DNA of 57,900 nucleotides from Nitrospira sp. (GTDB lineage: Bacteria; Nitrospirota; Nitrospiria; Nitrospirales; Nitrospiraceae): assembly GCA_016788465.1 (NCBI GenBank), contig JAEURV010000066.1:1-57900 (forward strand), in the 5' to 3' direction. Shown piece by piece: positions 44,093 through 52,753 of the stretch (position 1 is its first letter; the number at the start of each line of letters is the position of its first letter). The notes below the pieces were generated by a model. That model had not been told where the DNA came from. It saw only the letters and a program-made list of their open reading frames with translations, and searched no databases. A program made the position numbers and the translations under genes.

Positions 44093-45910
44093 GTGGAGTA
44101 CCTGAACGCAAACTTAGAGCGTCTTCGTCAGACCGCTCCCGATCTTGCCGGGGCTGTGCGAGACAGCCCCGGTGGTGTGCTCACCGTGGTTCCTTCACGC
44201 GAGGGTTCTCCTTCGGCGACGTATGGAGGGCAATGGATCCATAGTGCCTATGACCCCAAGAAAGAGGCCAGGTCCTGGGTAGAACAACAACTCAAGGAAT
44301 GGAAATCGGACGAGGCGGCCGTGGTTCTTGGGGTAGGTCTCCTCCATCACGTGGAGGCCCTCGCCATTTCGCTGCCGCCCGATGCAGGAATGGTCGTCGT
44401 AGTACCAGATATGTCTGTATTGAAAGATGCAATGGGTGCAAGGCCTTTCGGATCCTGGGTCAACAGGATTCAGTGGGTGACCGGTACAGTCGAGGATATG
44501 GCCGCGCAGCTGGCTGCACAACCATCTCCTCTACGATTCTTGACGTATGGGGCAGCGGCACGACTCCATGCTGACGCGCATCAGCAACTACAGAAGAGGC
44601 TAGGCCAAATCATGGCTGGCAAGGCGGGCGGCCAACTGCATGTGGCGGTGGTTGGTCCGATCTACGGCGGATCGCTCCCGATTGCTCGCCATGTTGTATC
44701 CGCGTTGAACGAACTGGGTCACCGAGTGACGTGGCTCGATCATCATCTCCATCAGGGTAGCTATGACGCCCTCGGATCCTTTCGTGAAGAGCGTCATCGA
44801 CTGACGCTGCAGAGTCGATTTGCCGACGTCCTGAGCCTGAGCACCATGGCGCATCTGGCGGAGGATCCACCGGATCTGGTTCTGGCTCTTGCCCAAGCGC
44901 CGCTGACACTGGCGGTGTTGCAGCACTTGCGGAAGAAGAAATTTCTGACGGCGATGTGGTTTGTCGAAAACTACAGACATCTCACATACTGGCGTCAATT
45001 GGCGGCTGGGTACGATTACTGGTTTGTGATTCAGCAAGGGGATTGTCCTGATGCGTTGAAACGGGCTGGAGCGACTCACGTTCATTATCTACCTATGGCG
45101 GCAGATCCCAACGTACATCGTCCAGTGACCCTAACCACGGCTGAGCAACAGGAATATGGAGCCGACGTCTCCTTTGTCGGGGCTGGCTATGCCAACCGGA
45201 GGAAACTGCTGCCTCAGTGGTTGTCGAAGGAATGGACGTTGAAGCTGTGGGGGAATGAATGGGACGGTGCCCTGGATCTCTTGAGCGTACTCCAACGCAA
45301 CGGGGCTCGTATCGATATGGATACCTGCATCAAGGTGTTCAACGCTACGGCCGTGAATCTGAATGTGCATTCGTGCTCCGGCATGGGCCTGGATCCTCAA
45401 CCGGATTTCGTTAATCCTCGCACCTTTGAGCTGGCCGCCTGCGGCGCATTTCAGTTGGTGGACGAGAGGACACTGCTCCCCGATCTCTTTACGCCGGAGG
45501 AAGTCGTTCGCTTTCGGAAGCCTGAAGAGGTTCCGCAGTTGATTCGGACGTGGGTCAAGGATGGCACTGGACGGCGTGACTATGCCGACGCGTCTCGCCG
45601 ACGGGTCTTACGTGACCATACCTATCGTCATCGTGTGCAGGAGCTTCTTGCCGCGGTTGGTCTACATCAGCCGGATCGCATAGGCTCAATCTTGCGGGGG
45701 GATCGGTCGACGATAGGACTCACGGAACGGGCCACTGCCTTGCCGGAGCTGCTCCCCTTGCTCAACCGGTTTCCGACGGGGCAACGTATCGAGTTGAAAG
45801 ACCTTGCAGCTGATATTCGCGCACGAGCTCCCGGGCGCCAACTGGCACGAGAGGAGTTGCTTGTCCTGATGCTCGACAGTTATCGGGTTGAAACAAAAGA
45901 TCTTGTATGA
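44093..45910 (+). CDS. Maf-like N-terminal region joined to CgeB-type glycosyltransferase
   Basis: A 605-residue protein. The first 190 residues include YDPKKEARSWVEQQLKEWKS followed by a VVLGVGLLHHVEALA segment, a pattern seen in the N-terminal part of Maf (motility accessory factor) flagellin glycosylation proteins. Residues ~200-560 are CgeB/GT1-like (LHVAVVGPIYGGSLPIARHV, ADVSFVGAGYANRRKLLPQW, NPRTFELAACGAFQLVDERT). The join of the two is inferred by eye. GTG 44093 is chosen: AGGGGG lies upstream, 11 bases after the preceding stop. A longer frame from 44051 overlaps the previous gene. Confidence 0.72.
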   Translation: MEYLNANLERLRQTAPDLAGAVRDSPGGVLTVVPSREGSPSATYGGQWIHSAYDPKKEARSWVEQQLKEWKSDEAAVVLGVGLLHHVEALAISLPPDAGMVVVVPDMSVLKDAMGARPFGSWVNRIQWVTGTVEDMAAQLAAQPSPLRFLTYGAAARLHADAHQQLQKRLGQIMAGKAGGQLHVAVVGPIYGGSLPIARHVVSALNELGHRVTWLDHHLHQGSYDALGSFREERHRLTLQSRFADVLSLSTMAHLAEDPPDLVLALAQAPLTLAVLQHLRKKKFLTAMWFVENYRHLTYWRQLAAGYDYWFVIQQGDCPDALKRAGATHVHYLPMAADPNVHRPVTLTTAEQQEYGADVSFVGAGYANRRKLLPQWLSKEWTLKLWGNEWDGALDLLSVLQRNGARIDMDTCIKVFNATAVNLNVHSCSGMGLDPQPDFVNPRTFELAACGAFQLVDERTLLPDLFTPEEVVRFRKPEEVPQLIRTWVKDGTGRRDYADASRRRVLRDHTYRHRVQELLAAVGLHQPDRIGSILRGDRSTIGLTERATALPELLPLLNRFPTGQRIELKDLAADIRARAPGRQLAREELLVLMLDSYRVETKDLV

Positions 45911-45937
45911 AGGCATGTCCCGTGTTGCTGGTTCCTC

Positions 45938-45958
45938 GTTTCGCGTTGAACACGAAAC
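45938..45958. repeat. Short inverted repeat between glycosyltransferase genes
   Basis: GTTTCGCG (45938-45945) and CACGAAAC (45951-45958) form an imperfect stem (one C/A mismatch) with a five-base loop. It is followed by CATGAAACTCGCAAC. It resembles the dispersed TTTCACG-type repeat only loosely. Confidence 0.4.
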
Positions 45959-45995
45959 ATGAAACTCGCAACTGGCTGTCTGGTCGAGATTGTAC

Positions 45996-47669
45996 ATGAA
46001 GCAAGTCTTAATTTTAAACATTACCAGGATGGGCGATCTCGTCCAGATGGGTACATTGTTGGAACGTCTCCATGAGGAGTGGCCTGGAGTTGCCGTGGAC
46101 CTGGTTGTGGATCGCCGGTTTGCGCCGGTTGCGTCGTTACTGAGGGGTTTGCGCGAGGTCGTCGCCTTGGATTTTCAGGTCCTGATCGAGGAGAGCCGTG
46201 CCCTCGTGAAGGATGTGGTTGCGCTGTATCACGAGACGGCGGCCTGGGCGAAGCCGTTGGCGGAACGGCGGTATGATCGCGTGATTAATCTCACGTTTAA
46301 TAAGCCGAGCGCGCTCCTGGCTGGATTCATCGGCGCACCCGATATTCGAGGGGTACAAAGCGCATGGGATGGGGGGCTCGTGATCGAGAATCCTTGGATG
46401 GCGTATTTTTCGGATTTTCACCAATTCCGACAATTGAATCGGTTCAATCTCGTCGATATCTACGCGCTTGGCGGCAGTCGCCCAGGGGCATTTTCGCCGC
46501 TTCGACTCTTCCTTGCTCGGGAGGACCACATGTGGGCGAAGGAAACCCTCACCGGGTCGACTCAGTGGATTGCCGTGCAGGCCGGAGCCAGTGACAGCAT
46601 GAAAGCCTGGCGGCCTCACCTTTTTGGCCAGACGTTGGCTCAGGTGGCCAAACGATGGCGCGGTGGAATTGTCTTCATCGGCAGCCGGGAAGAGGAAGCC
46701 ACGATCGCGGAAGTCATGCAGGTCTATCGAGAGGCAGGGGGGAAGAACGCGGTTAAGAATATGGCGGGTCGCACAACGTTAAGTCAGCTGGCCGGGCTAC
46801 TGGCGGAATGCCAAGTGCTGCTGACCAACGATACCGGACCTATGCATATTGGCGTGGCGGTGGGCACTTCGGTGATCGATCTGTCGGTGGGACATGTCTC
46901 GTTCCAGGAGACCGGCCCCTATGGGCCTGGCCATTGGGTGGTTCAGCCGGAATTGGACTGTGCTCCTTGTGGGTTCGAACAAGTCTGTGCCCACCATGCC
47001 TGCAAGGACCGTCTCTCCCCAGATTTTGTGGCTGATCTCATGTGTCATGTGTTGAAGACTGGACCATGTCCCACCAAGGCTGTCGGGGGACGCCTCTACG
47101 AGTCCGGAGTGGATGAGGATGGACTCGGTTCCTTTAACTTAAGAATCGGGATGGAGGCTCCCACCACGGCATGGTATGCGGCGTTTTGGCGCCGCTACTG
47201 GTATGAAACACATACTGGATTACCGAGCCGTCTTCCACTCCTGGAAGCGAAGCCTCCCGATGCCCCAGCGGTCACGGCACAGCTGCGGACACTGATGCCG
47301 CTTCTGGAGGTATCCTGCCGACGAGCTGATCAGATTGCACAGGTGGCTCGTAGGGCATCGGCCAACATTCCGGAGTTGAAACGGCTTCAGGGCGAGCAGC
47401 GAGTTGATCAGGAGCGGCTGCTGCGTATTGGCCTAACCACGGAGGCCATCGCTCCTCTCACGGCAGCGTTCGGCCGTGAGATGCGAAATGACAATGTCGT
47501 CGGTCTGGCTAAACTTGCACAGCATCAGGCTCATGCCTATCACACATGGCTGAGACGTTTGAGAGATTTTGAGCGGTATCTGGTTGACAGATCCCCCAGG
47601 GATCGGGGTGTCACGCCTGGGCATAGAGGAAATCTGATCACAGGTGGGCGGGAGCGGCAAGTGGCATAA
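45996..47669 (+). CDS. Second GT9 (heptosyltransferase-like) glycosyltransferase
   Basis: A 557-residue protein. The N-terminus VLILNITRMGDLVQMGTLLE is the GT9 start pattern, and the segment LLTNDTGPMHIGVAVGTSVI near residue 270-290 is the nucleotide-sugar signature. A Cys-rich stretch near residue 325-345 (DCAPCGFEQVCAHHACKD) is typical of some heptosyltransferases. The C-terminal ~200 residues are a helical extension with charged and hydrophobic heptads, absent from plain GT9 proteins. ATG 45996 is chosen over an in-frame TTG at 45990. Confidence 0.85.
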   Translation: MKQVLILNITRMGDLVQMGTLLERLHEEWPGVAVDLVVDRRFAPVASLLRGLREVVALDFQVLIEESRALVKDVVALYHETAAWAKPLAERRYDRVINLTFNKPSALLAGFIGAPDIRGVQSAWDGGLVIENPWMAYFSDFHQFRQLNRFNLVDIYALGGSRPGAFSPLRLFLAREDHMWAKETLTGSTQWIAVQAGASDSMKAWRPHLFGQTLAQVAKRWRGGIVFIGSREEEATIAEVMQVYREAGGKNAVKNMAGRTTLSQLAGLLAECQVLLTNDTGPMHIGVAVGTSVIDLSVGHVSFQETGPYGPGHWVVQPELDCAPCGFEQVCAHHACKDRLSPDFVADLMCHVLKTGPCPTKAVGGRLYESGVDEDGLGSFNLRIGMEAPTTAWYAAFWRRYWYETHTGLPSRLPLLEAKPPDAPAVTAQLRTLMPLLEVSCRRADQIAQVARRASANIPELKRLQGEQRVDQERLLRIGLTTEAIAPLTAAFGREMRNDNVVGLAKLAQHQAHAYHTWLRRLRDFERYLVDRSPRDRGVTPGHRGNLITGGRERQVA

Positions 47670-47687
47670 GCTGAGGGGAGATGACAC

Positions 47688-48215
47688 ATGAATGTAAAAT
47701 TGGACAACGAGCAGTGGCAAGCCATCAGTACCGCAACGCTCGGTGACATCCTCGCAGAATTGAGCGAGCGGGCCGATGCGCGGTCTCGAATCGTCACGAA
47801 GATCGTATTGGATCATCGTCGGATTACGGATCGAGACATCGATCCACATTTACTTCAACAACCGGCTACGAGTTACCGTGAGTTAGTCGCGACTTCTGAG
47901 ACGCAGCTGGAGATGATTGAATCGGCTCGTGGTGCGATCGAGCGCTACTGTAGGTTGGTCGTGGCCGAAGGCACCTCGCTGGCCAATCAGTTTCGGATGG
48001 GGGTACAGGATTTGTCGTCGTTCGATGCTTGGCTCGGGAAGGTGGCGGATGCAGTCGAGGTCATTGAGAACGGCCGGAAACAGGTAGGAACGCCATCTCA
48101 GGGGCAAGCCATCGCAGGGTGGATCGAACAGCTCCTGGCTGCGAGGCATATTCATGATACCGTGAGGATGGCAGATCTACTGGAATATGAGATCCTTCCG
48201 CGGATAGCGGCTTGA
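47688..48215 (+). CDS. Conserved-looking protein of unknown function upstream of flagellin
   Basis: A 175-residue soluble, mostly helical protein (MNVKLDNEQWQAISTATLGD at the start), with no signal peptide, membrane segment or motif I recognise. It has a strong ribosome binding site (GAGGGGAGATG) and follows the second GT9 gene by 18 bases, so it is likely co-transcribed with the glycosylation block. Its charged, heptad-like composition with few Cys residues resembles secretion chaperones or adaptor proteins, but nothing proves a function. Confidence 0.72.
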   Translation: MNVKLDNEQWQAISTATLGDILAELSERADARSRIVTKIVLDHRRITDRDIDPHLLQQPATSYRELVATSETQLEMIESARGAIERYCRLVVAEGTSLANQFRMGVQDLSSFDAWLGKVADAVEVIENGRKQVGTPSQGQAIAGWIEQLLAARHIHDTVRMADLLEYEILPRIAA

Positions 48216-48282
48216 GGCTGTGATGTTCATTCGTTTCCATTCTAGCGAGGTAACCCTCGTCGCTGCGAATTCCTGTCGAAGC

Positions 48283-48309
48283 TCAAGTCCTAGGGGGATT
48301 GGCCGATAA
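48283..48309 (+). promoter_or_regulatory. Sigma28-type promoter for the flagellin gene
   Basis: TCAAGTCC (48283-48290), 11-base spacer, GCCGATAA (48302-48309). The -10 box is a perfect consensus and the spacing is the canonical 11. Transcription would begin near 48316, about 92 bases before the flagellin ATG. Confidence 0.87.
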
Positions 48310-48316
48310 GACAGGC

Positions 48317-48407
48317 ACGCCACGTATAGGCGTAAGGGACTACGGCTTCTACACGGATGTCGGAAGCGCAGCAGCGGATGGTGTTCTAGTTTCAAGGAGG
48401 AAGGGCA
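48317..48407 (+). promoter_or_regulatory. Flagellin mRNA leader with six GGA motifs (likely CsrA target)
   Basis: GGA triplets begin at 48337, 48355, 48362, 48376, 48396 and 48399; the last two are in the ribosome binding site AAGGAGGAA. A short stem ACGCC/GGCGT (48317-48333) is near the 5' end. CsrA binds GGA, usually in loops, and covering the last two would block ribosome binding. csrA and fliW are encoded in the window. Confidence 0.6.
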
Positions 48408-49235
48408 ATGGCACTTATCGTTAACAATAACCCCGCATCCATTGCGGCACAGCGCAACCTGTCGGTCAATACCCTTGGCCTGAACCGGTCGGTTGAGCGG
48501 CTGTCATCTGGTCTCCGGATCACACGAGCAGCTGATGACGCTGCTGGCCTCGGATTGTCGGAGTCCTTGCGGGCGCAGATTCGCAGTATCAATCAAGCGA
48601 CTCGAAACGCGTCGGACGGTATCAGCTTGACGCAGATCGCCGACGGTGCGGCAGCCACCATCGGGTCGTTGCTCGCTCGGCTTCGCGAACTGTCCTCCCA
48701 GTCCGCCAGCGGCACGGTGGGGAATACCGAGCGGTCCTACATCGATCAGGAGTTTATCGCGCTGCGGTCAGAAATCGACCGTATTGCTCAGGTGACCGAA
48801 TTCAACGGCCAGGCACTGACGAGTGGTTCTACAATCAGCTTCTCAATCGCCATTGGGTTCCGCAGTGGTTCAGGGAATACGCTGAGCCTGGATCTCAACG
48901 ACATCACCACCAGCTCGTTGGGGCTGAGCTCGGTGAACGTGTCCACGGCGACAGCTGCGACAAACGCATTAGCCAGTATCGACAGTGCGATCAGTGCCGT
49001 TGCAAGTGCACGAGCCGAATACGGGTCAATTCAGAACCGATTCGAGGCGACCATCGCCAATCTGCAGGTGACGAGTGAGAACCTCACGGCTGCAGAATCG
49101 CGTATCCGTGATGCGGATATTGCGCTTGAGACCTCTGTCTTCACCAAGAACCAGATCTTGGTGCAGGCCGGTATCGCGACCTTGGCCCAGGCCAACACGC
49201 TACCGCAACAAGCACTGGCGTTACTCAGAGGATAA
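48408..49235 (+). CDS. fliC: Flagellin (filament protein)
   Basis: A 275-residue flagellin, short relative to the ~500 residues of enterobacterial FliC. The conserved D0/D1 N-terminus (MALIVNNNPASIAAQRNLSV, later LSSGLRITRAADDAAGL) and C-terminus (ESRIRDADIALETSVFTKNQ, ILVQAGIATLAQANTLPQQA) are complete, and the surface domain between is only about 50 residues (Ser/Thr-rich). Such Ser/Thr-rich regions are typical glycosylation sites. It is the only flagellin in the window. A strong AAGGAGG precedes the ATG. It has its own sigma28-like promoter. Confidence 0.98.
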   Translation: MALIVNNNPASIAAQRNLSVNTLGLNRSVERLSSGLRITRAADDAAGLGLSESLRAQIRSINQATRNASDGISLTQIADGAAATIGSLLARLRELSSQSASGTVGNTERSYIDQEFIALRSEIDRIAQVTEFNGQALTSGSTISFSIAIGFRSGSGNTLSLDLNDITTSSLGLSSVNVSTATAATNALASIDSAISAVASARAEYGSIQNRFEATIANLQVTSENLTAAESRIRDADIALETSVFTKNQILVQAGIATLAQANTLPQQALALLRG

Positions 49236-49254
49236 TAGCGGCACACCGCCCACC

Positions 49255-49280
49255 GCCCCTCTCCTGAATGGGAGAGGGGC
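49255..49280 (+). terminator. Stem-loop between flagellin and flaG
   Basis: A perfect 10-bp stem, GCCCCTCTCC (49255-49264) and GGAGAGGGGC (49271-49280), with a six-base loop. There is no T tract after it. It may act as an attenuator or an mRNA 3'-end stabiliser, raising flagellin transcript above flaG-fliD. Confidence 0.6.
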
Positions 49281-49307
49281 TCGGTGAACGGAGTGAGATA
49301 AGGGGGC

Positions 49308-49670
49308 ATGATGATCACCAATGTCACATCGAAGGTGGATCTCCCGGCCGCTGCTAACAATAAGAGTCAAGCCAGTGTTCCTCTCAGGAGCAAACCTGTG
49401 GCGGAACACAAACAGGGTGCTGACTTTTCGTTCGCCTCTCCCACGGATCGGGTAGCGCTCGAGCATGCCGTGAGTAAAGTGAAGGAAGCCGTACAGCAAT
49501 CGGGTTCGCAATTGCAGATCGAAGTGGATCCGGACCTTGAACGGGTTATCGTGAAAATTCTCAATGGGGATTCTGGCGAAGTGATCCGACAGATTCCTCC
49601 CAAAGAAGTGATTGATCTGGCCAAGAATCTGTCAGGCGCAAAAGGGGCGTTGTTTGGGGAACATGCCTAA
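49308..49670 (+). CDS. flaG: FlaG family protein
   Basis: A 120-residue protein with a disordered N-terminal half and a FlaG domain in the C-terminal half (SQLQIEVDPDLERVIVKILN and GDSGEVIRQIPPKEVIDLAK near residues 65-105). FlaG is linked to filament length control. It sits between flagellin and fliD, the usual location. The ATG at 49308 and the next ATG at 49311 are both usable; AAGGGGG precedes them. Confidence 0.93.
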   Translation: MMITNVTSKVDLPAAANNKSQASVPLRSKPVAEHKQGADFSFASPTDRVALEHAVSKVKEAVQQSGSQLQIEVDPDLERVIVKILNGDSGEVIRQIPPKEVIDLAKNLSGAKGALFGEHA

Positions 49671-49691
49671 CCGGACGCACAAGGATGTGCT

Positions 49692-51092
49692 ATGGCCACG
49701 ATAAGCTTTGGTGGACTCGGTAACGGGTTGGATTTCGGACAGGTCGTCGATCAACTGGTCAAAGTTGCGAAACTGCCGGTTGATCGACTGACCAAGAAAA
49801 AAACCGATCTCAGTACCAAGTTTACTGATTTCACCACGGCGAGCACCAAAGTGGCGGCGTTGCAAAGCGCCGCACAGGCATTACGGCTGTCGACCTCGTT
49901 TGACCGCACGACCGCATCCGTGACCGATAGCACGGTTCTGTCTGTGTCGGCCTCCTCGTCGTCAACTCCGGGAACTTACAGTGTTCGGGTCGTTCAGCTG
50001 GCCCAAGCCCATCAAATCATCAGTAAAACGGATAAGGCTGTCTCGTCCGCAACGACGGACATAGTCAGCGGAGGGTCAGCCACGTTCACGTTCAGGGTGG
50101 GATCCGGCGCAAATCAGACGGTGACACTCGGTGCGACAGGAACCTTAACCGACTTGCGCGATCAGATCAATAGCTTGGGCGCCGGCGTAACGGCTTCGGT
50201 GATCAATGCCGGAACAGAGGAGACGCCATCCTACCGTTTAGCATTATCCTCAACGAATACGGGCAGCGCGAATGCCATTACGATCGTGGCGGATGGGACG
50301 GATTTGGATCTTCTGAACGGTAGTGGAACCGGCGGCATCGATACCCTTGCGGCGGCGCAAAACTCACAAATTCAGATCGGTGATCAGACATTGAGCCCGT
50401 TGACGGTTGAACGAAGTTCCAACACCGTATCTGATGCGATCGTCGGTGTAACTCTGGCCCTGACGAAGACCACGGGAACGGGGACAGTTCAGGTGAACCT
50501 CTCGCAAGATGTGAACGCGGTGAGGACGAACATCAAGGCTGTTGCCACGGCCTACAATGAAGTCGTGAAATTCATCAATGAGCGGAGCAATTATGATGTG
50601 ACGACGAAGCAGGGGGGGATCTTTTTCAACGAAGGAGCGGCAAGGACTGTCTTGTCTCGACTCCGAAGCGCGCTGTCTTCCTCGGTGAGTGGCGCCACGG
50701 TCTATTCGAATGTCGGACAAGTCGGGTTCAAGACCGAGCGGGATGGCACCATTACGGTTGATGAGGGACAGCTGTCTACCGCCTTGAGTACGAACTATAG
50801 CGGAGTCAAGGCATTGTTCAGTAACCAAGGAGCGGCAACGGGACTCGCACAGTCCATTGTTTCTGCGGTGGATGCCCTCAACGATATATCTGGTGGTGTG
50901 CTTGCGCTTCGGAAAAACGGATTGACGAGTGAAATATCACGAGTTGGGAATGACATTGCCAGACAAGAAGACTTTCTTGCTGGATACGAGGAACGCTTGA
51001 AGAAACAGTTCGCGGCTTTGGATGGCCTGTTGCGGCAACTTCAAAGTCAGAGCGGATTTCTTCAAGCTCAATCAACACAGCGACAACAATAA
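49692..51092 (+). CDS. fliD: Filament cap protein FliD (HAP2)
   Basis: FliD caps the filament and inserts flagellin. The 466-residue product has the conserved N-terminal FliD-N region (SFGGLGNGLDFGQVVDQLVK followed by VAKLPVDRLTKKKTDLSTKF), variable beta-rich domains from about 90 to 310 and the conserved C-terminal coiled coil (LRKNGLTSEISRVGNDIARQ then EDFLAGYEERLKKQFAALDG). Length is usual. AAGGA lies before the ATG. fliS follows after 18 bases. Confidence 0.97.
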   Translation: MATISFGGLGNGLDFGQVVDQLVKVAKLPVDRLTKKKTDLSTKFTDFTTASTKVAALQSAAQALRLSTSFDRTTASVTDSTVLSVSASSSSTPGTYSVRVVQLAQAHQIISKTDKAVSSATTDIVSGGSATFTFRVGSGANQTVTLGATGTLTDLRDQINSLGAGVTASVINAGTEETPSYRLALSSTNTGSANAITIVADGTDLDLLNGSGTGGIDTLAAAQNSQIQIGDQTLSPLTVERSSNTVSDAIVGVTLALTKTTGTGTVQVNLSQDVNAVRTNIKAVATAYNEVVKFINERSNYDVTTKQGGIFFNEGAARTVLSRLRSALSSSVSGATVYSNVGQVGFKTERDGTITVDEGQLSTALSTNYSGVKALFSNQGAATGLAQSIVSAVDALNDISGGVLALRKNGLTSEISRVGNDIARQEDFLAGYEERLKKQFAALDGLLRQLQSQSGFLQAQSTQRQQ

Positions 51093-51110
51093 GGACGAGG
51101 GACAGATTCC

Positions 51111-51506
51111 ATGATCACGCAGTATGCTCGTCAGTATGAACAGACTCAGGTGGTGACGTCGTCCGGCCTTCAGCTGGTGGTCCTCCTCTATGATGGTGCG
51201 ATTCAATCGTTGGAGATCGCCAAGCGGGAAATTCGGGCAAAGAATATTCGGGAGAAAGCGCGACATCTGGGACGGGCGATTGCCATCATCGGCGAGCTGA
51301 ATAGCGTTCTCGATCTTGAACAAGGGGGAGAGATTGCGCGGTCACTCCGACGGTTGTACGACTACATGCTGATGGAGATGGTCGAGGCCAATGCACGCAA
51401 TAATGAGCAGAAGTTAGAGGGGCCGCTGCGCTGCCTCAGCACGCTTCGTGAGGCATGGCGGGAAGTAGCCAATCAGCAACAGCCTCGGCTGGTCGGTGCC
51501 CGATGA
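51111..51506 (+). CDS. fliS: Flagellin export chaperone FliS
   Basis: A 131-residue helical protein with the FliS pattern: YARQYEQTQVVTSSGLQLVV then LLYDGAIQSLEIAKREIRAK near residues 4-45, and LDLEQGGEIARSLRRLYDYM near residue 65-85. FliS holds flagellin unfolded until export. GAGGGAC precedes the ATG. The stop overlaps the fliT-like start (ATGA). Confidence 0.97.
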   Translation: MITQYARQYEQTQVVTSSGLQLVVLLYDGAIQSLEIAKREIRAKNIREKARHLGRAIAIIGELNSVLDLEQGGEIARSLRRLYDYMLMEMVEANARNNEQKLEGPLRCLSTLREAWREVANQQQPRLVGAR

Positions 51507-51829
51507 GGTCGCCGGTGAGTGGAAGTCACGCTGAGATCATGCGACTGACCAAGGCGGCACGTGAGGCGGCTGAGCAGGGTCGATGGGATGAGGTCACTCA
51601 ATGTTACAGCGAACGAGGCATGCTCTTGGCCTCAACTCCAGCCTCAACACTCCCGACCGATGAACTGTTGAGCATGGATGACGAACTACGTGACCGTATC
51701 CATACCGCTCAAGTCTTGTTAGACACGCTATTGACCGAGGCCCAGACTGCAAAACGGCAGGTGCAGGACTTACGTCAGCGTCTTGCGGTCCTACCATCAG
51801 GACCGAAGGCCGTGTCCGTGGAAGCCTAG
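51503..51829 (+). CDS. fliT: FliT-like chaperone
   Basis: A 108-residue helical protein that begins in ATGA overlap with the fliS stop. Its Ala/Glu/Arg/Leu-rich heptads, Gln-rich end and lack of Trp fit FliT, the chaperone of FliD. FliT sequences are poorly conserved, so position (fliD-fliS-fliT order) carries most of the weight. The longer frame from 51455 overlaps fliS by 52 bases and is not preferred. Confidence 0.72.
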   Translation: MRSPVSGSHAEIMRLTKAAREAAEQGRWDEVTQCYSERGMLLASTPASTLPTDELLSMDDELRDRIHTAQVLLDTLLTEAQTAKRQVQDLRQRLAVLPSGPKAVSVEA

Positions 51830-52021
51830 CTCGTATCGTATGACGAGTCAAATATGACGCGTGGTTCAGGAATCACCAGAAGGCAGTGAAGCGTTGGATG
51901 TTGGGAAGTCCGGAGGTCTAAGGTTTGAACCATGAGTCGCAGATCTTCAGCGTCCAACCTCAAACGCCTACCCGTGACCGTTTTACGCTACATGTCTCAC
52001 TGTTCGACAGACTCACGGCCC

Positions 52022-52048
52022 TAAGTTGTATCGAAGGGCGAACGATAA
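52022..52048 (+). promoter_or_regulatory. Possible sigma28-type promoter for the second PilZ gene
   Basis: TAAGTTGT (52022-52029), 11-base spacer, AACGATAA (52041-52048). Spacing is canonical but both boxes deviate. It lies 46 bases before the PilZ ATG in a 265-base gap holding no gene. Confidence 0.5.
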
Positions 52049-52094
52049 ACACCGAATCGTGCGGATTAGCATGAGGTCGAAGGGTGTCTGAATC

Positions 52095-52703
52095 ATGAAG
52101 TCATCCATCATGACTGCCTCGAGCACATCTCACAGTGCGGAGCCCGACGAACGCCGGGAATGGATCAGGATCGAGGATCGGGTCCTGATGGAATATCGAT
52201 TAGTGACCGAGGGGGGAACCAGTGTGCCGATCGAACTGGAGCGTGCCAATCCAGAGTCGATTGCTGCAGCGGTGAACAAACCAACGTCGGATCTGTTGGC
52301 CCGCTCGGGTGAGATCATGGTCGATTCGGCGGTGCTCCCATGGATCAGAAAGGTGGATTACCTGCTTGAAGTGATCTTGAACGCTCTTGCCGTCAATCAA
52401 CCGTCCAGTGTCATGATGGCACAGCCTACGGATGTGAATCTGAGCGGAGGAGGAATTGGGTTCGTCGCTGTGGGGGAATTCGCAGCCGATGATCAACTGG
52501 AGATCAAGCTCATCCTTCCGCCGTTCACGATGATCCGGGCGCGTGTCAAGGTCATTCGGGCAGTGCCGGTAGCTGATGGTCGATCCTTTGAGATCGCCAC
52601 CGAGTTTGTCGATCTGAAGCCCGATGATCAGGAACAGGTGATCCGCCACATTCTTCATGTGCAAGCCCAACGATTGCGCGCCGGACGGAGTCAGTCGAGC
52701 TAG
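52095..52703 (+). CDS. PilZ-domain protein, second copy
   Basis: A 202-residue protein with an Arg-rich segment near residue 17-30 ([16 protein letters not shown]) and a PilZ-like core whose D/NxSxxG motif is visible as [10 protein letters not shown] near residue 116-125, followed by [20 protein letters not shown]. It differs from the YcgR-like protein at 35352: no N-terminal YcgR-N domain, and the Arg-rich motif lies about 95 residues from the NxSxxG motif, with a helical insert between. It may bind c-di-GMP and act on the motor or pole. An in-frame ATG at 52110 is an alternative start. Confidence 0.75.
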   Translation: MKSSIMTASSTSHSAEPDERREWIRIEDRVLMEYRLVTEGGTSVPIELERANPESIAAAVNKPTSDLLARSGEIMVDSAVLPWIRKVDYLLEVILNALAVNQPSSVMMAQPTDVNLSGGGIGFVAVGEFAADDQLEIKLILPPFTMIRARVKVIRAVPVADGRSFEIATEFVDLKPDDQEQVIRHILHVQAQRLRAGRSQSS

Positions 52704-52753
52704 CTGGAGAGCGATGTCGGGGATACAAAGGCTGCCTCGTTGAGAAGACGCTC

